Shown here: piece after piece, positions 37,471 to 49,991 of the stretch
Numbering within the stretch: the stretch's first letter is position 1
Layout of the letters: the number at the start of each line of letters is the position of its first letter
Source of the DNA: Epiperipatus broadwayi
Lineage: Eukaryota > Onychophora > Udeonychophora > Euonychophora > Peripatidae
Direction: 5' to 3'
Length of the DNA: 64,000 bases
Assembly: GCA_028023455.1 (NCBI GenBank)
Contig: JAQFVV010000018.1
Location: 4,985,800 to 5,049,799 of the forward strand
The notes under the pieces: model-generated
Told to the model about the DNA's origin: nothing
Seen by the model: the letters and a program-made list of their open reading frames with translations, nothing else
Databases searched by the model: none
Translations under genes and position numbers: made by a program

Positions 37471-40400
37471 CTATATCAAATTTGTTAAAGATTTGTTAAA
37501 TTAGTGCAGACCATCTTGACAATATACACATACATGAGAAATATATGTTAATATGATACATATGTTACAAATAAACTTAATTCAATAAAATTGTACATCT
37601 ACCCTTATGATTATATTTATAAATAAATATTCTGCATTTTTTGAGACTACTGATTTTAGTCATCAATCTTCCAGAGTAATAAATACTGATTATCCATTTG
37701 TTGTATAGTAGTTCCTCCATATTTATGATATGCATTATGTAGTCTTGGTACAGATATCAACATTTGAAAATGGTAGCAAACCATGTGTAATATTCATTCT
37801 TAATGTTCACATATATAACATATGTTTTCAACATTTCTATACAATATGTACTCACATCTATAATATAGCACCATTAGAAAATAAATTAGTACTTCATTTA
37901 AAAATAAAATTAAAGATAAACAAATTCAATAAATATTTATAAATTAATAAGCCTAACTGCAGTGAGGTACCGATTTTATTTTTATATAATACTTTAATAC
38001 CACTTTTTAATCTATGATCAATGCTATAATTAATTCAATTGCAATCATTGAGAAAGGACAGTTTTAACAAATTGTAAATATGTCAAGTTCTTTATATAGT
38101 CTTTTATTTTTCATTTCTATTGTAATATATTAAGTATTTTTATCAATAAAATTATCTTTTGAAACTAATATTGGATTCAGAATTTAAGTGAAAATCATTT
38201 TTAATTTAATTTTGCTAATTTACTAAATTTACTAAAATTAGAGTTTATTTTAATTTTAATTTTTACTAATTTATTAACTTTACTAAAATTAAAACCCTTA
38301 GAAAAAACAAGCTATTCCAGATTAATTTTTGACGTGTCATTTTTAATAAGCACATTTGAATATGAGATAATTTCTATTGATATTTAAAAAGCAAAAAGAA
38401 GAAATCATTGACAAACACTATTTTTTAAACAAAGAAATAAAAGAGATCTAATTAGTACTACTGTATAAAAATTTTGTTTTTATTTTAAAAATAAATGTAT
38501 ACAATACAACTTTACTCCAGATAACTATTAGTTCGCAAAATTTTTTATAAATCTATAATTTCATAAAAAAAAAAATAAGCAAGTAAAATGACTTCTTATA
38601 GTAAAAAAAAAAAAACAGTTCAGAATTGAAAAAAGTGATAATTAATGAATAAAAATTTTACTAAGCATATTATTAGTCCTTTGGCCTATGATCCGATGCA
38701 GGACAAAAATTATTATAAATATATATATAGTTAATTATACTCTGGCAGCATTTTAGTGTTAATTTTCTATAAAAAGATAGAATATCAATAAAATAAATGT
38801 ACATAATATACAAAAAGTCTTTATATAAACAAAATTATAAATAATAAATTAATATTTATTTAAATTTTTATAGAATTTGAGTGTTTTAAAAAATTAAAAA
38901 CTTATAATGAGTTTGTAAAAATCTGTCATTATTTGCTTGTTGGTTTTTTTGTGATTGTTATATTTAATTCTTTTATTGTCACTTAAGTTTTTCCCACATG
39001 TAAAGAAAAATATTTAGTGAGACATACATTAATTTCTATGAGTTATGTGACAATATTAGTTTTTATGATATATTCTTCACAATCATTGCATTACAATATG
39101 TGTGACAGTAACCAAGATATTTTTCAAGTGTTTGCATTCCTTATCAAAAACATCATGAATACAAAATAAGAACCTGCTATAGGTAGCATATTTATATAAC
39201 ATTAATACTAGACACAAGGAAATGCTACATGAAGCAATTAATGTTTCCTTCAGATTTTTTTACATATGGTATCACAAGTTAAGTAACCTAAATATTAAAC
39301 AGGTAAATTCTAATGCATTTCTAGTATAAGCATACGCAAAATAGGTACTAAAAAAAAGACTGTAAAAACTGTTGACAAATAAAAATAATACATTTATACA
39401 AACATGAAATATAACAGCCGGGTAATTTATTAATAAGCAAATATTGAAATAAATATTTGTTACATCCATTACTATAACTTTCTACTCATATCAGTTCTGT
39501 ACAAATTTAATAATTATTTATATTATGTTTATTAGAGCATATAAATAATAATGTGAATTCATTAAATTAATCAAAAATTTAAGATCTCATGATAAATTAA
39601 CTTATCAATAACAATTTGAATTTTAGTTTGGCTGAAATAAATTCTAGGTGTCTTATTTCTAGAATTACTGACTGTCCAAAGTTTTATGATTGATTTATTG
39701 GCTTTTATTGGTAACTTGAACTCATCTTGCTTTTAGGCTCTCTCAAAACTTTTTGAATCATTTGTCTTTTGGAATACGGTATCTGTCATTATTCATGGCA
39801 ATGAGGAATCAAATTTGAAGTTTAAACTCTAACTTAACTTTAATTAGAAAAAATTTTCCCCAAGAAAAAAAAAGTTTAAAGCTGATCAACTATCGAGATG
39901 CTGCTTATCAGTTACTCCTTAAATGTTTTATTTAATTACAACCAATTAGAAAGTTAACGATCATCTCTTTCTATTTATTATTAAAACTGAATTTTAAATT
40001 ACAAATAAATAAAGAATTAAGTCGAAGCACACATGTTATACCAAAAAATAAACAAAAGAAAGGTTACTCAGCAAATTTTGTATATAAGCATAAGCTTGTG
40101 TAAAAAAAATCTTACATTTAAATGTTCATTCTTACCTCCTCCTTCCTCACTTTCTTCCCTCTTTCTTTCCCTCTCTCTTTTTCCGTACTCCTATCTCACT
40201 AATATTGATAATTTGTATTTGCATGCTTGTGTATACACATTTTGATAATATCGAATTATGTCAGCTATACAAAATACATATGCTTTAGCTATAATAGACT
40301 TAAATATGCACACTGGAGGACAAAAGCTGTTACCCTTTTACTAAAGAAGCTGCAATGGAGAAAACATTACTTTTAAATTAATTAAATGCTGATTAGTGAA

Positions 40401-40560
40401 TATTTCATTGTCTACTCTCTAACTAAGAATAAATTTTGGCTATGGCTAACTATTTGAAAAAAAAAAATATTAAATGTACTTGCCCATTAGTATTGGGCAT
40501 GGCAGACATATGCTAATTTATATACCACAAAGTACTTTTTAAATTATATTTCTGTACTGC
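37471..40560. other. No gene recognised
   Basis: AT-rich DNA with poly-A and poly-T runs. A CpG-retaining, pyrimidine-rich piece lies at about 39880-40250 (TCCTTCCTCACTTTCTTCCC). No supported gene. Confidence 0.5.
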
Positions 40561-41375
40561 AATTTTCACTAAACTACTGTCAAGCAAGATAGAGTTTCTA
40601 TTTACTTTTAATATCTTGTGGAGGAGTGTAATCATAAACATGTGAAAAAAGATGAGAAAAAAATGAATGATTCCCAAGATGCACATTTTGTGCTGAATCA
40701 GCACTCACCAGTTGATCCAGATCACAATCTCTTGCACATATCTTTATCATTGTGCAGTATATATAGATAGCTAATTACTCCAGTTTAATTGATGTGTCAA
40801 ACTTACTGCCTTCACAACTTTGGTATAAACTACTTAATAGAAGTATATTAATAATTTTTATTAGTCATTCATTGGACTAGGGATTATCCAATTAATGAAT
40901 AATATTTCTATAGTATAATGTTTGATACATCAATGAAATTCTAGTAATTGACTATATATACTAAACAATGATAAAGATGTGCAAGAGATTGTGATCTGGG
41001 TCAACTGGTGAGTGCTGATTCAGCACAAAATGTGCATCTTGGGGATCATGAAAGGGGTTTAATGGAAATTACACTATTGACACATTATTCATTAAGTGGA
41101 TAATCTCTAGTCTAATAAATGAATAATAAACAGTATTAATATACTTCAATTAAGTGTTTTGTGTCAAAGTTGTGAGGGCAATAAGTTTGACACTTATCAT
41201 CTGGACCAACTGATGACTGCTAGTTCAGCACAAAATGTGCAACTTGGGGATTATTCATCTTTTTAATTTCTTCAGTCATGTGTTTATGATTACACTCCTC
41301 CCCAAGGTGTTAAAGGTGCTAGAATCCAGTCCCTATCTTGCTTGAAAGTAGTTAAGTGAAAAATATTAAGTGGAT
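40561..41375. repeat. 815-bp palindrome with an extra arm copy
   Basis: 40561-40940 pairs with 41055-41375 as a diverged inverted copy (TCAAGCAAGATAG, GGAGGAGTGTAATCATAAAC, GTGCTGAATCAGCACTCA, GGATTATCCAATTAATGAAT). A further inverted copy of 40690-40760 lies at 40965-41050 near the centre. Words such as GGACCAACTGATGA and GTGCTG are shared with the palindrome at 50 kb, so the two belong to one family. No coding capacity. Confidence 0.7.
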
Positions 41376-41439
41376 AATCTTTAATCATTATTAAAATACT
41401 TTTTATGTTTATAATAAATTATACAGATAACTCAATAAA

Positions 41440-42400
41440 ATGTTTATGTATTGTAATGGTGTGGTCTCAAGGATGAATCTGGGGTGATGGAAAATCATCA
41501 TTATCATCCCCAGTAATGATAAAATTTAAAATATTAAATACAAAATTGAGCATGAGATCTACACAAAACTAACTATAAGTAAGTATATAAGTTCACCAAC
41601 ATTACATAAAATCAATAATCATTCATCATCAATAATGATCAAAAATATTATAAATTAACAGAAAATCTTGTGACTGGATTTGAAATGGAGCTACTGTAGA
41701 CTATGCTAATTATGTAGAACTTGCCAGCTTGGGGCAGATTATTTAAACTAATTTGGATGCACAAACTTAAGTGGCCATCCATAAGAATACTATAATTAAA
41801 AAAATAATGCTGGGATACTAAAATATGCTGATCATCATCAATTCTCTGGCTACATAGTACTATTAATGTACTGTCCAACTATAAATTTAATCTCTAAATA
41901 AATAGCTAAAATGAAATTCTAGTCCATAGACTTTAAAGGATATCCCTTTGTGTCATCAAGTATCATCTGGATGTCCATAACACTAAAAATAACTTCTTTA
42001 TATAACAAATCATTATGCCTGAATTTAGTTCAGGACCAAAAGCTCTATAACTGTTACTGTGAACAAGAGATATAATACAACATAATTTATATTTTAGGAT
42101 TAAATAAATTCACTGGAATAACTTTAAAAATGAAATATCAAAAGGTCTGCTAAGTATGACTATACATATAAATTAAGCCTTCTGATTTTGATTAATACAA
42201 TTAGATATCACATTGTGATTTACAAATACTTTACAATTGGTTTACATAAACACATATATAAGGACACAGACATACAGTATAATAATTTATGAACAAATTT
42301 AAATCATCTTAAACCTATAAATGAAATTCATTTTTCATAATACATAATTAATGACTGTTTTAACTTATGTGTTTGCACATGGAAATGGGTGCATACACTG
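41440..42400 (-). repeat. Old minus-strand copy of the LTR
   Basis: Read on the minus strand it follows the LTR order. In the right part: TTTATAGTTGGACAGTAC, TTGATGATGATCAGCAT, CCCAGCATTATT, TTTCAAATCCAGTCACAAG, then CCATCACCCCAG. In the left part: GTATGTCTGTGT, TTGTAAATCACAA and AAAATCAGAA. It is much more diverged than the three LTRs at 24-37 kb. It adjoins Y copy E in the order expected of an internal region followed by a 3' LTR. Confidence 0.65.
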
Positions 42401-43711
42401 GCATTTATAAAAAAATAAACCTAATAAACCATATATTTTCTTAATACATAATTAATTCAATTTCAAAAATATACATAAAATTTATATATATATATATATA
42501 TATATATAAATATCGACCTATTGATATTTACAATATATATATATATATGAGCACTCAGATATGCTATATAATAATTTAAATTAACATGTTTGAATTGTCA
42601 TAGACCTTTAAAAACATTCAATTCATTTTTAATAATATATATGTTTGTGTATGAAAAATATAGATAATATGAATCAAAGCCATTAATTCATTAAAAAAGT
42701 TATTTTTTACCCTTAAAAAAGCTATTAATTCTTTGAAAGTTCTTTATAAAAGATTTCTTTTTTAACAGGTTACTCCTAATTAATTGTAAACATCTTTAAA
42801 ATTCCTCCAAGTTTTTTTAGTTCCATAATCTAAAAAGATATTTGGTTTTTTTAACATAAAATTATCTATGAATCAATTCTTTGTTTTTTATACTTTTAAT
42901 TCAAGCAAAAATTATTTACTTGCTTTACTTTTAAATTATAAATTTTAAATGTCATTTTCAAGGTATTATTTAAATTACTAGCATTCTCAATATCTATAAC
43001 ACTACTCACCAGCTGTACTTTAAATGCCTTTATTGTGCCTCTCTGCATATAGATAAAACAGTATATGTATAAACTAATTCTTCAGCAAGTAGACTGACTT
43101 ATTGTCATCTTTAGGAACAGTATAATCCAGATAACTGTTGACATTCAATCAAATCCAGTTAGTCTAGAATTTGATAGACTTCAGGCATACTAACTAGTAC
43201 ACAATATATATGGACTAATGAATCACAGATAAGACTTGCTTCCATGTGAATCCAAACTCTACAATTGTGAACTAGTAGTAACAGCTGAATTTTTACTTTT
43301 TTGCCTTCAGTTATAACTTCATAGTCCTCATGCTGTCATAATCTGTAAAACTCCCCCTAATCTTTTTTTAATCTGTTTATAGTCAGGAATGGAATTTTAA
43401 AAACAGTAATTAAAAATAAGTTTTCTTTATCTTGATTGGAAAGTGTTAATTACTATTCAAATCCTTTCAAAAACAACTTTGTATAATTTTTATCCAAATA
43501 TGTTATACAAGCATTTATTTTTAAAAAATTAATAATAAAAATAAATAATGGAATTTTATAGTTACTAGCATATCATAAAACATGCTTGTTTTAATTTTGA
43601 AATCAGAATTAATAAAATTTTAATTTAAATTATTTACTCCTTAACTGTTATTTCAGTGTAATATAAAAAATATCTAAAAAAAAAATTTGTTTATTCTTAC
43701 TTTTTCTTTCA

Positions 43712-43783
<72 letters not shown>

Positions 43784-43784
<1 letters not shown>

Positions 43785-46700
43785 CATCAACCATTATCAA
43801 TCCACTGCAGGATGAAGGTCTCTCCAAGTTTAATCCATCTTCTCTGATCTTTAGCTTCTCTTCTCCACATCACCCCTGCACATTTTCTTATTTCATCCAT
43901 CCATCTCACATGTGGTCTCTTTCTGGGTCTTTTACAATCTCTTGGAATCCAGTTTAAAATTTCAATTGTCCATCTATTATCATCTCTTCTAGCAATATGT
44001 CCAGCCCAACTCCATTTCAATCTTTTAATTTTTTCAATAAGGTCAGTAACACCTGTTTGTTGTCTTACCCATACATTGCGTTTTCGATCTCTTCTTGTTA
44101 CTCCCAACATACATCTCTCCATACTCCTTTGAGTGGTCTGAAGTCTCTGTATTGCTCTTCTATTAAGTGTCCAAGTCTCAGATCCATAAGTAAGAACTGG
44201 TAAAACACATTTGTTAAAAACCATCCTTTTCAAACACATAGGCATATTTCCTTTTAGTATCAAGTTATTTCTACCAAAAGCACTCCAACCAAGTTTAATT
44301 CTATGATTAATTTCCTCCATTATGTTTCCATCTGTATTAATAATCTGACCAAGGTATTTGTAACTGTTAACTTCTTCTAATTCTTCATAATCAATCTTTA
44401 TTTTCATATTTTGAGCAAATCGATTAAACATTACTTTAGTCTTTTTAACATTTATCTTTAGTCCTACTTTTCTACTTTCATTTGCTAACTCCTGCAACAT
44501 TTCCTGCAGCTCTGAAGCATTATTTGCAAAAACAACTACATCATCTGTGAAATCTAAATGACTTAAATACTCTCCATTTACTTTCACTCCTTTAGTTTCC
44601 CATTTTAATCCACAAAATACTTCTTGCAGCACTGCTGTAAAGAGTTTTGGAGATATGGAGTCACCTTGTCTTACACCTTTCTCAATGTTGATTTTTCCAG
44701 TATCATTATGTAATCTAATTGTTGCTGTTGCATTTTTATAAATATTCTTTAAAATATGACAATATCCTGGATCTATACCTTGATGATCCAATGCTTTAAT
44801 CACTGAAGAAATGTGTATAGAATCAAATGCCTTTTCATAATCTACAAATCCAAAACATAATGACAACTCATATTCATTTGTCCTTTCTATGACTTCTCTC
44901 AATACCTGGATATGATCTATTGTACTAAAACCACTTTTAAATCCAGCTTGTTCTCTTGGTTGGTGGAAATCCAAAGTTCTCTGTAGACGAGTTGTAATTA
45001 TCTTGGTAAAAATTTTATATAAAACTGATAAAAGGCTGATAGGCCTGTAATTTCTAATATCTTCTTTATCACCTTTTTTAAATATTAATATTATTACTGC
45101 ATTCTTCCAATCTTCCGGTACATCTTTATCATTTAGACATTTGGTATATAACTTTGCTAAAATTGTTTCTATTTCTTCACCTGCTTCTTTTAATATATCA
45201 ATTATAATTCCATCATTACCTGGAGCCTTTCCTTTCTTCATACACTTAATTGCATGTCTCACTTCTTCATTTAAAATTCTGGGCAATTCGGAAGATGTAA
45301 TAGATATAGGAGGTAATTGTTCTTTATTACTATATAATTCTTGATAAAAATCTTCTACCAATTTCATGATGTCATCTCTCTTTTTAGTAATAATTCCATC
45401 TTTTTTTCTTATTGCAGATATAAATTTCTTACCAATACCAAAATGTTGTTTAACATTTTTGAGACTTTTATTTTCTTCTACAGCTTTCCTTGCTATTTCA
45501 CAGTTATACTTTCTTATATCATTTTCAACTCTTTTCCGTACCATTTTACAAAATTCGAGATATTCAATTCTTTTTAATACATCATTTTTGTATATCTTCA
45601 TATTCCTTCTTTTCTTCATAAATTCTCTAGTCTCAGTAGAAATTTTATTAGTCAATTGCTGCTTTTTTCTACCAGCTATGTTTGTTGCAGTTTTTAAAAG
45701 TGTATCAGTTATTTTCATATTAATTTCATTCAAATCTGTATCATGTTCAAAATCTCCTAATACTTGAAACCTATTTGTAAGTTCTAATTTAAATTCATTA
45801 GAATGTTTCTGAAGATTAGGAATATCAACTGTAAATATTGTTTTTCTTAATAATTTTTGTCTCTCTAGTTTTACATTAACACGTAACTTACACCTTACTA
45901 ATCGATGATCACTTCCTGTGTTAAATTTATTAAGAACATTACAATCTTGAAATATGTATTTTCTGTTAGTCAAAATATAATCCAATTCTGCTGTACCTTC
46001 ATTTGGATGCTTCCATGTCCATTTCCTTTTAACATTTTTTTCAAAAAATGAATTCATAATATAAAGTTTTTCTTTTTCTGCAAACTCCACAAGTCTATGT
46101 CCTCTCTCATTTCTATTACCATAACCAAAATTACCTACAGCAATTTCATCTTTCATTTGTCTACCAATTCTAGCATTAAAGTCTCCCATAACAATTTTAA
46201 AATGTTGTTTACTCTGATCAAAAGCCTTTTGTACATCCATATAAAAATCTTCTACTACTTCATCACTATGAGAACTTGTTGGGGCATAAACCTGAATTAT
46301 CTGCATTTGGTATCTGCTATTAAGTTGTATAACTAATCTTGCCACTCTGTCCGATACACCATCAATCTCCACAATATTGTTCTTCCACTTTTTATTTATA
46401 ATGAATCCTACTCCACTTGTATTTCCAATATTTGTGCCTTTATAATAGAGTATATGTCCACTTTTTAAATCAATTGTCTCTTCTCCTTTTCTTCTAACTT
46501 CACAAAGTCCAATAATGTCCCATTTAATATAAGACAGTTCTTCTTCTAATTCTTGCAATCTTCCTTCACTTGAAAGTGATCTGCAGTTGTAAGTACCTAA
46601 ATAAAAAGTCATCATCAAATGGCAGCCTGGGTCCGCAATCAGGGGATTCTTAGCACCCTCCGCCTTTGGCCACCAACCGCTGCCTTGGTTGGTGACTTTA

Positions 46701-47058
46701 CAGCCTCCTGGGAATAAGGGCCATGCTTTATTTTTGTCTATCATAATTGTATATATGTATTGGAAAAATATTTATCATTTACACAAACATTCATTCTGCC
46801 CTATCAGGCACTGAGAAGAAAGACCATGGTGTTTCTTGATCTTAAACTCAGAGGTAAAAAGCCAATAAACTCACCACGCTGGCTAATGCGTGTTGGTGAG
46901 CAGCCCATCCATGTTCGTATACTATATGAATAATCACATAGTAATAACAGCTGCAACGACAAGAATGTATGGAGTGGACATTAGGAATTTGCCCTGCTCG
47001 GTTCCTTTAAGGCCTCCAAGAGGAATCAAAGGGTCTCCTTTCAGTTAATAGCAAACTC

Positions 47059-47062
<4 letters not shown>
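43784..47062 (-). mobile_element. Full-length RTE-clade LINE, copy 1
   Basis: Both ends are set by comparison with copy 2: the 5' end is AAAGGAGTTTGCTATTAACT (minus strand, from 47062), and the 3' end lies just past the stop codon in a short GATGA tail. That gives 3.28 kb with about 318 bp of 5' leader and almost no 3' UTR, the compact layout typical of RTE elements. It lies in a TA tract. It keeps many CpGs that copy 2 has lost, so it is probably the younger insertion. Confidence 0.9.
43787..46744 (-). CDS. RTE endonuclease-reverse transcriptase, 985 codons, intact
   Basis: A single uninterrupted frame. Endonuclease domain about residues 47-290: Asn in GTYNCRS (53), Glu in GLCEVRR (82), VMGDFNARIG (185-194) and SDH (278-280). 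Reverse transcriptase about 495-805: KAPGNDG, NYRPISLLS, motif A VDYEKAFDS (D635), motif B GVRQGDSISP and active site FTDD (732-735). The C-terminal block (912-950) has WAGHIARR, RW, WIPR and RPHVRWMDEI, typical of the RTE clade. The protein would nick genomic DNA and copy its own RNA by target-primed reverse transcription. The usual FADD reads FTDD here, one CpG-to-CpA change away from the FADD of copy 3. The first ATG adds about 44 residues before the domain. That extension is also present in copy 2, so I kept it, but Met44/45 are possible starts. Confidence 0.93.
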   Translation of the reverse strand: MIDKNKAWPLFPGGCKVTNQGSGWWPKAEGAKNPLIADPGCHLMMTFYLGTYNCRSLSSEGRLQELEEELSYIKWDIIGLCEVRRKGEETIDLKSGHILYYKGTNIGNTSGVGFIINKKWKNNIVEIDGVSDRVARLVIQLNSRYQMQIIQVYAPTSSHSDEVVEDFYMDVQKAFDQSKQHFKIVMGDFNARIGRQMKDEIAVGNFGYGNRNERGHRLVEFAEKEKLYIMNSFFEKNVKRKWTWKHPNEGTAELDYILTNRKYIFQDCNVLNKFNTGSDHRLVRCKLRVNVKLERQKLLRKTIFTVDIPNLQKHSNEFKLELTNRFQVLGDFEHDTDLNEINMKITDTLLKTATNIAGRKKQQLTNKISTETREFMKKRRNMKIYKNDVLKRIEYLEFCKMVRKRVENDIRKYNCEIARKAVEENKSLKNVKQHFGIGKKFISAIRKKDGIITKKRDDIMKLVEDFYQELYSNKEQLPPISITSSELPRILNEEVRHAIKCMKKGKAPGNDGIIIDILKEAGEEIETILAKLYTKCLNDKDVPEDWKNAVIILIFKKGDKEDIRNYRPISLLSVLYKIFTKIITTRLQRTLDFHQPREQAGFKSGFSTIDHIQVLREVIERTNEYELSLCFGFVDYEKAFDSIHISSVIKALDHQGIDPGYCHILKNIYKNATATIRLHNDTGKINIEKGVRQGDSISPKLFTAVLQEVFCGLKWETKGVKVNGEYLSHLDFTDDVVVFANNASELQEMLQELANESRKVGLKINVKKTKVMFNRFAQNMKIKIDYEELEEVNSYKYLGQIINTDGNIMEEINHRIKLGWSAFGRNNLILKGNMPMCLKRMVFNKCVLPVLTYGSETWTLNRRAIQRLQTTQRSMERCMLGVTRRDRKRNVWVRQQTGVTDLIEKIKRLKWSWAGHIARRDDNRWTIEILNWIPRDCKRPRKRPHVRWMDEIRKCAGVMWRREAKDQRRWIKLGETFILQWIDNG

Positions 47063-47106
<44 letters not shown>

Positions 47107-47107
47107 C

Positions 47108-47147
<40 letters not shown>

Positions 47148-47155
47148 TATGTTGT

Positions 47156-49991
47156 ATGACATGAGACACATAACCATCTCAATCTTTATATTTAAATCAT
47201 TTTATTATTCTGATTATTTTTCCTACTGTTACAATAAGTATTTTTTGTATCACCATGTTTAATACTTTTATTTGATAGTTCTTGGATGTTGACAGTGTTG
47301 TCAAAGCAACATTGATATAACAGAAAATAATGATCATATTTACATTTTAATAGATTTTTTATTAAATTTAATTGAAAAAAATTAAATATAGAACATTTAG
47401 GCATCTTGATAAAATTTATACAGAGTGTTTAACAACTTTAATAATAATTTAATATCAATTTTAAATTAAAACATTGGGTTGATTAATTTTACTTTTCTAC
47501 TACTGTATATTATTTTTTTATTAATAAAATAGCTTATAGAAGAAACTAAAAACAAGAGGTAGTCTATCTAAAAGTTTCAATAGAAAACAAATGTGTTAAA
47601 AGTCATTGGGTTATTATTTTGAATTTTTAATTCATTATTATTACAGTAATGCAGTTAAAATAAGAAAAATAAACAGGATGTGTATTTTAACATGTTTATG
47701 CCCGCATAATGTGGACTATGATTTTCAAATTATAAACATCTGGGTTTAGGTTAAGATTAATGGAAATCAATGCAGGCTATGCATGTGCTTTTTACACCTT
47801 CGTTTTCATCTTTGTCTCTAGTTTCCAGAAAGGATAAATTTTATTTTTTTATGATAAAAAATAAAAATATGATAATTTTTGTGATCAAGTAGATTGAATT
47901 TTTTTGTCTTTCTTTCATTTTTTTGATAGTTACTGGAAAAACATTCAATGTAAAAGATACTTTGGTAAAAATAAAACTTTTTTACCGACGTATTTTGAAG
48001 ACAACATTATGGGGGACCTAATGGTATTTATTTTTCTGTATTTTTTAATAATTATTTATTTTTAATTATTATTAAACATATTTTGCAAATATTATGACCC
48101 AATTTAGATTTTTCTATAATATTTTGTTTGCCTTTTAATAATAATAAAAATATGCAAATGCTAAAAGTAAAGATTTTGACAGTATATAAACTTAGGTCAA
48201 TATACACTATTGCAATGTAAATTTCAAAGATGCATATCAAATGCAAAGAGAGATGGCAGTTGATGAAGCTATTACTAAATTTATGATTATAGTAGCATGA
48301 AGCAATATGAGCCCTCAAAACCTATAAAGATAGAATAAATAACACTACATCACACTGACTAAACTATTAACTTGTGTACCTCAAGCTTAACTCTATAATG
48401 AATTTAGTATTTCATTCACTTTTTATTTTATTTTATTTTGTATATAGTGACTATTTTAGTAGTACTTTTTAATAAATTACAAACTGTATTGAAGTTCTTT
48501 ATTATAATATTCAAATTATACTAATTTTTAATCAATGTTAACTACTTGTTATAAGGGATGTTATTAGGGATGACATATACATTGCAAACCCCTGTATGGA
48601 AATACATTTTGAAGGGCTATAGAGAAAAATGAAAGATACTAAAGTCTTTATTCTACGAAGTTTTCAAGTGATGGATTACCTTAGGTAAGTGTTATTATGT
48701 ACTAATTTTTTAGAAATTTTATGATGAATCCAACTAACGTACTAACAAAAATATAATTTTAAGTTGTATGCATGATAATTTAGAATTTATAAAATAATAT
48801 GTAAATAATTATTAGAAATATTATCTTTTATTCTTTTTTTTATTACTTTGAATATCAATGACTATATTTTTTCTGCTTAATTACATTCTTTGGTGTTTGA
48901 TCTTTAAAACAATATATATTATATCATTTTTATTAATAAAACTTAAAAGTTATGATAAAATTTGTGGCTTAGAATAATTTTGTAAATATTCAATATGGCC
49001 ACTTCACCAGTGAAAAGGTTAATTTTAGCATAATGAAGAACTAGGCCATGAGATAGTATGACCTAGTGCTGATGATTCATCATTGCAGGTAGTAGGTTTC
49101 CAGTTATTGTCATTTCCATATTTTTTCTAGTATTTTGAATTTTGAGTTACATCTTTATGAATATTGTTTTACTTCTGTTATAATTATTATTGTAATTTTA
49201 TAAAGTAATAATTTAAGAAGAAAAACAAAATTGATAATTTATTTTAAATTTTAATTAATATTTTTATTTTTTAATTGCTTCCAAGAAATTATTTAATTCA
49301 ATGAAATAGTAAAATAAATAAATGTTTTGTTAGTTAATTAAGGAAATTTGGTTTTAAATAATTACATACTTAGCTAAGTACTGCCTAAGGGGTAAACCCT
49401 ATCCATTGCTTCTGGGTGTGGAAAAATACTGAGTAGTTAACCAGAAACATACTTGTACTTTTATTTTCTAAACACTTAATTCAAATTTATTTTTGTATCA
49501 TTTAAAAATAAAGCTTTTAATAAACAAGAAATGTAGTTTTATATAAAAATAACAAATATATATGTGCTGATTATTTTGTAAATAGCTTTGGAATTTAGGA
49601 TCATCACCATTATACAATGAAATCATTTGTATTATAAGGATCTTTAACATCTAGTAAAGCTCTTTATATCATTAGAGCGTCATAATGTAATGACAAGAAA
49701 ATGTTCATACTATGCCCAGAACTTGAGATTCATGTCTAGGCTTTTTTTTCAGTTTCCATGCACATTTAGGATTTTTTTAAGAGAGCTAGGCCTTATGTAA
49801 TCTATCTATCATCTAGTATGGATTGATAATTGGGTATATATATTTATTTGGTAAAAGATAAAAGTGTTAAGTTAATCTGGATTGATCAGATAATTGTCAT
49901 TTGTGCTGATTGAACCTAAGAATTTCTTAATCTTATATGTAAATATTTGAAAACCAGGCACTCTTCACAAACCTGGAGCTTAATTATAAAT
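47156..49991. other. No gene recognised
   Basis: AT-rich DNA with scattered short frames and no repeat boundary that I could define. Confidence 0.5.

Larger units (their letters stand above)
42401..47155 (-). repeat. Y repeat, copy E, split by a full-length RTE
   Basis: On the minus strand, 47155 to about 47063 gives ATACAACATAGTGTGTGTG and a TA tract. The RTE follows. Then 43783 down to about 42400 gives ATATAAAGTTGAAAGAAAAA, CAGTTAAGGAGTAAATAA, ATGCAGAGAGGCACAATAAA and CAGCTGGTGAGTAGTGTTAT, collinear with Y copies A-D. The RTE entered the internal TA tract, so no target duplication can be recognised. Confidence 0.65.

Noticed and set aside
44000-46340. Several plus-strand frames of 67-133 codons, repeated at 57-59 kb
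   Set aside because: They are antisense to the RTE reverse transcriptase frame and recur only because the element recurs.
46745-47062. HDV-like self-cleaving ribozyme at the RTE 5' end
   Set aside because: Some retrotransposon families carry one, but I could not draw a convincing double-pseudoknot fold from this leader by hand.
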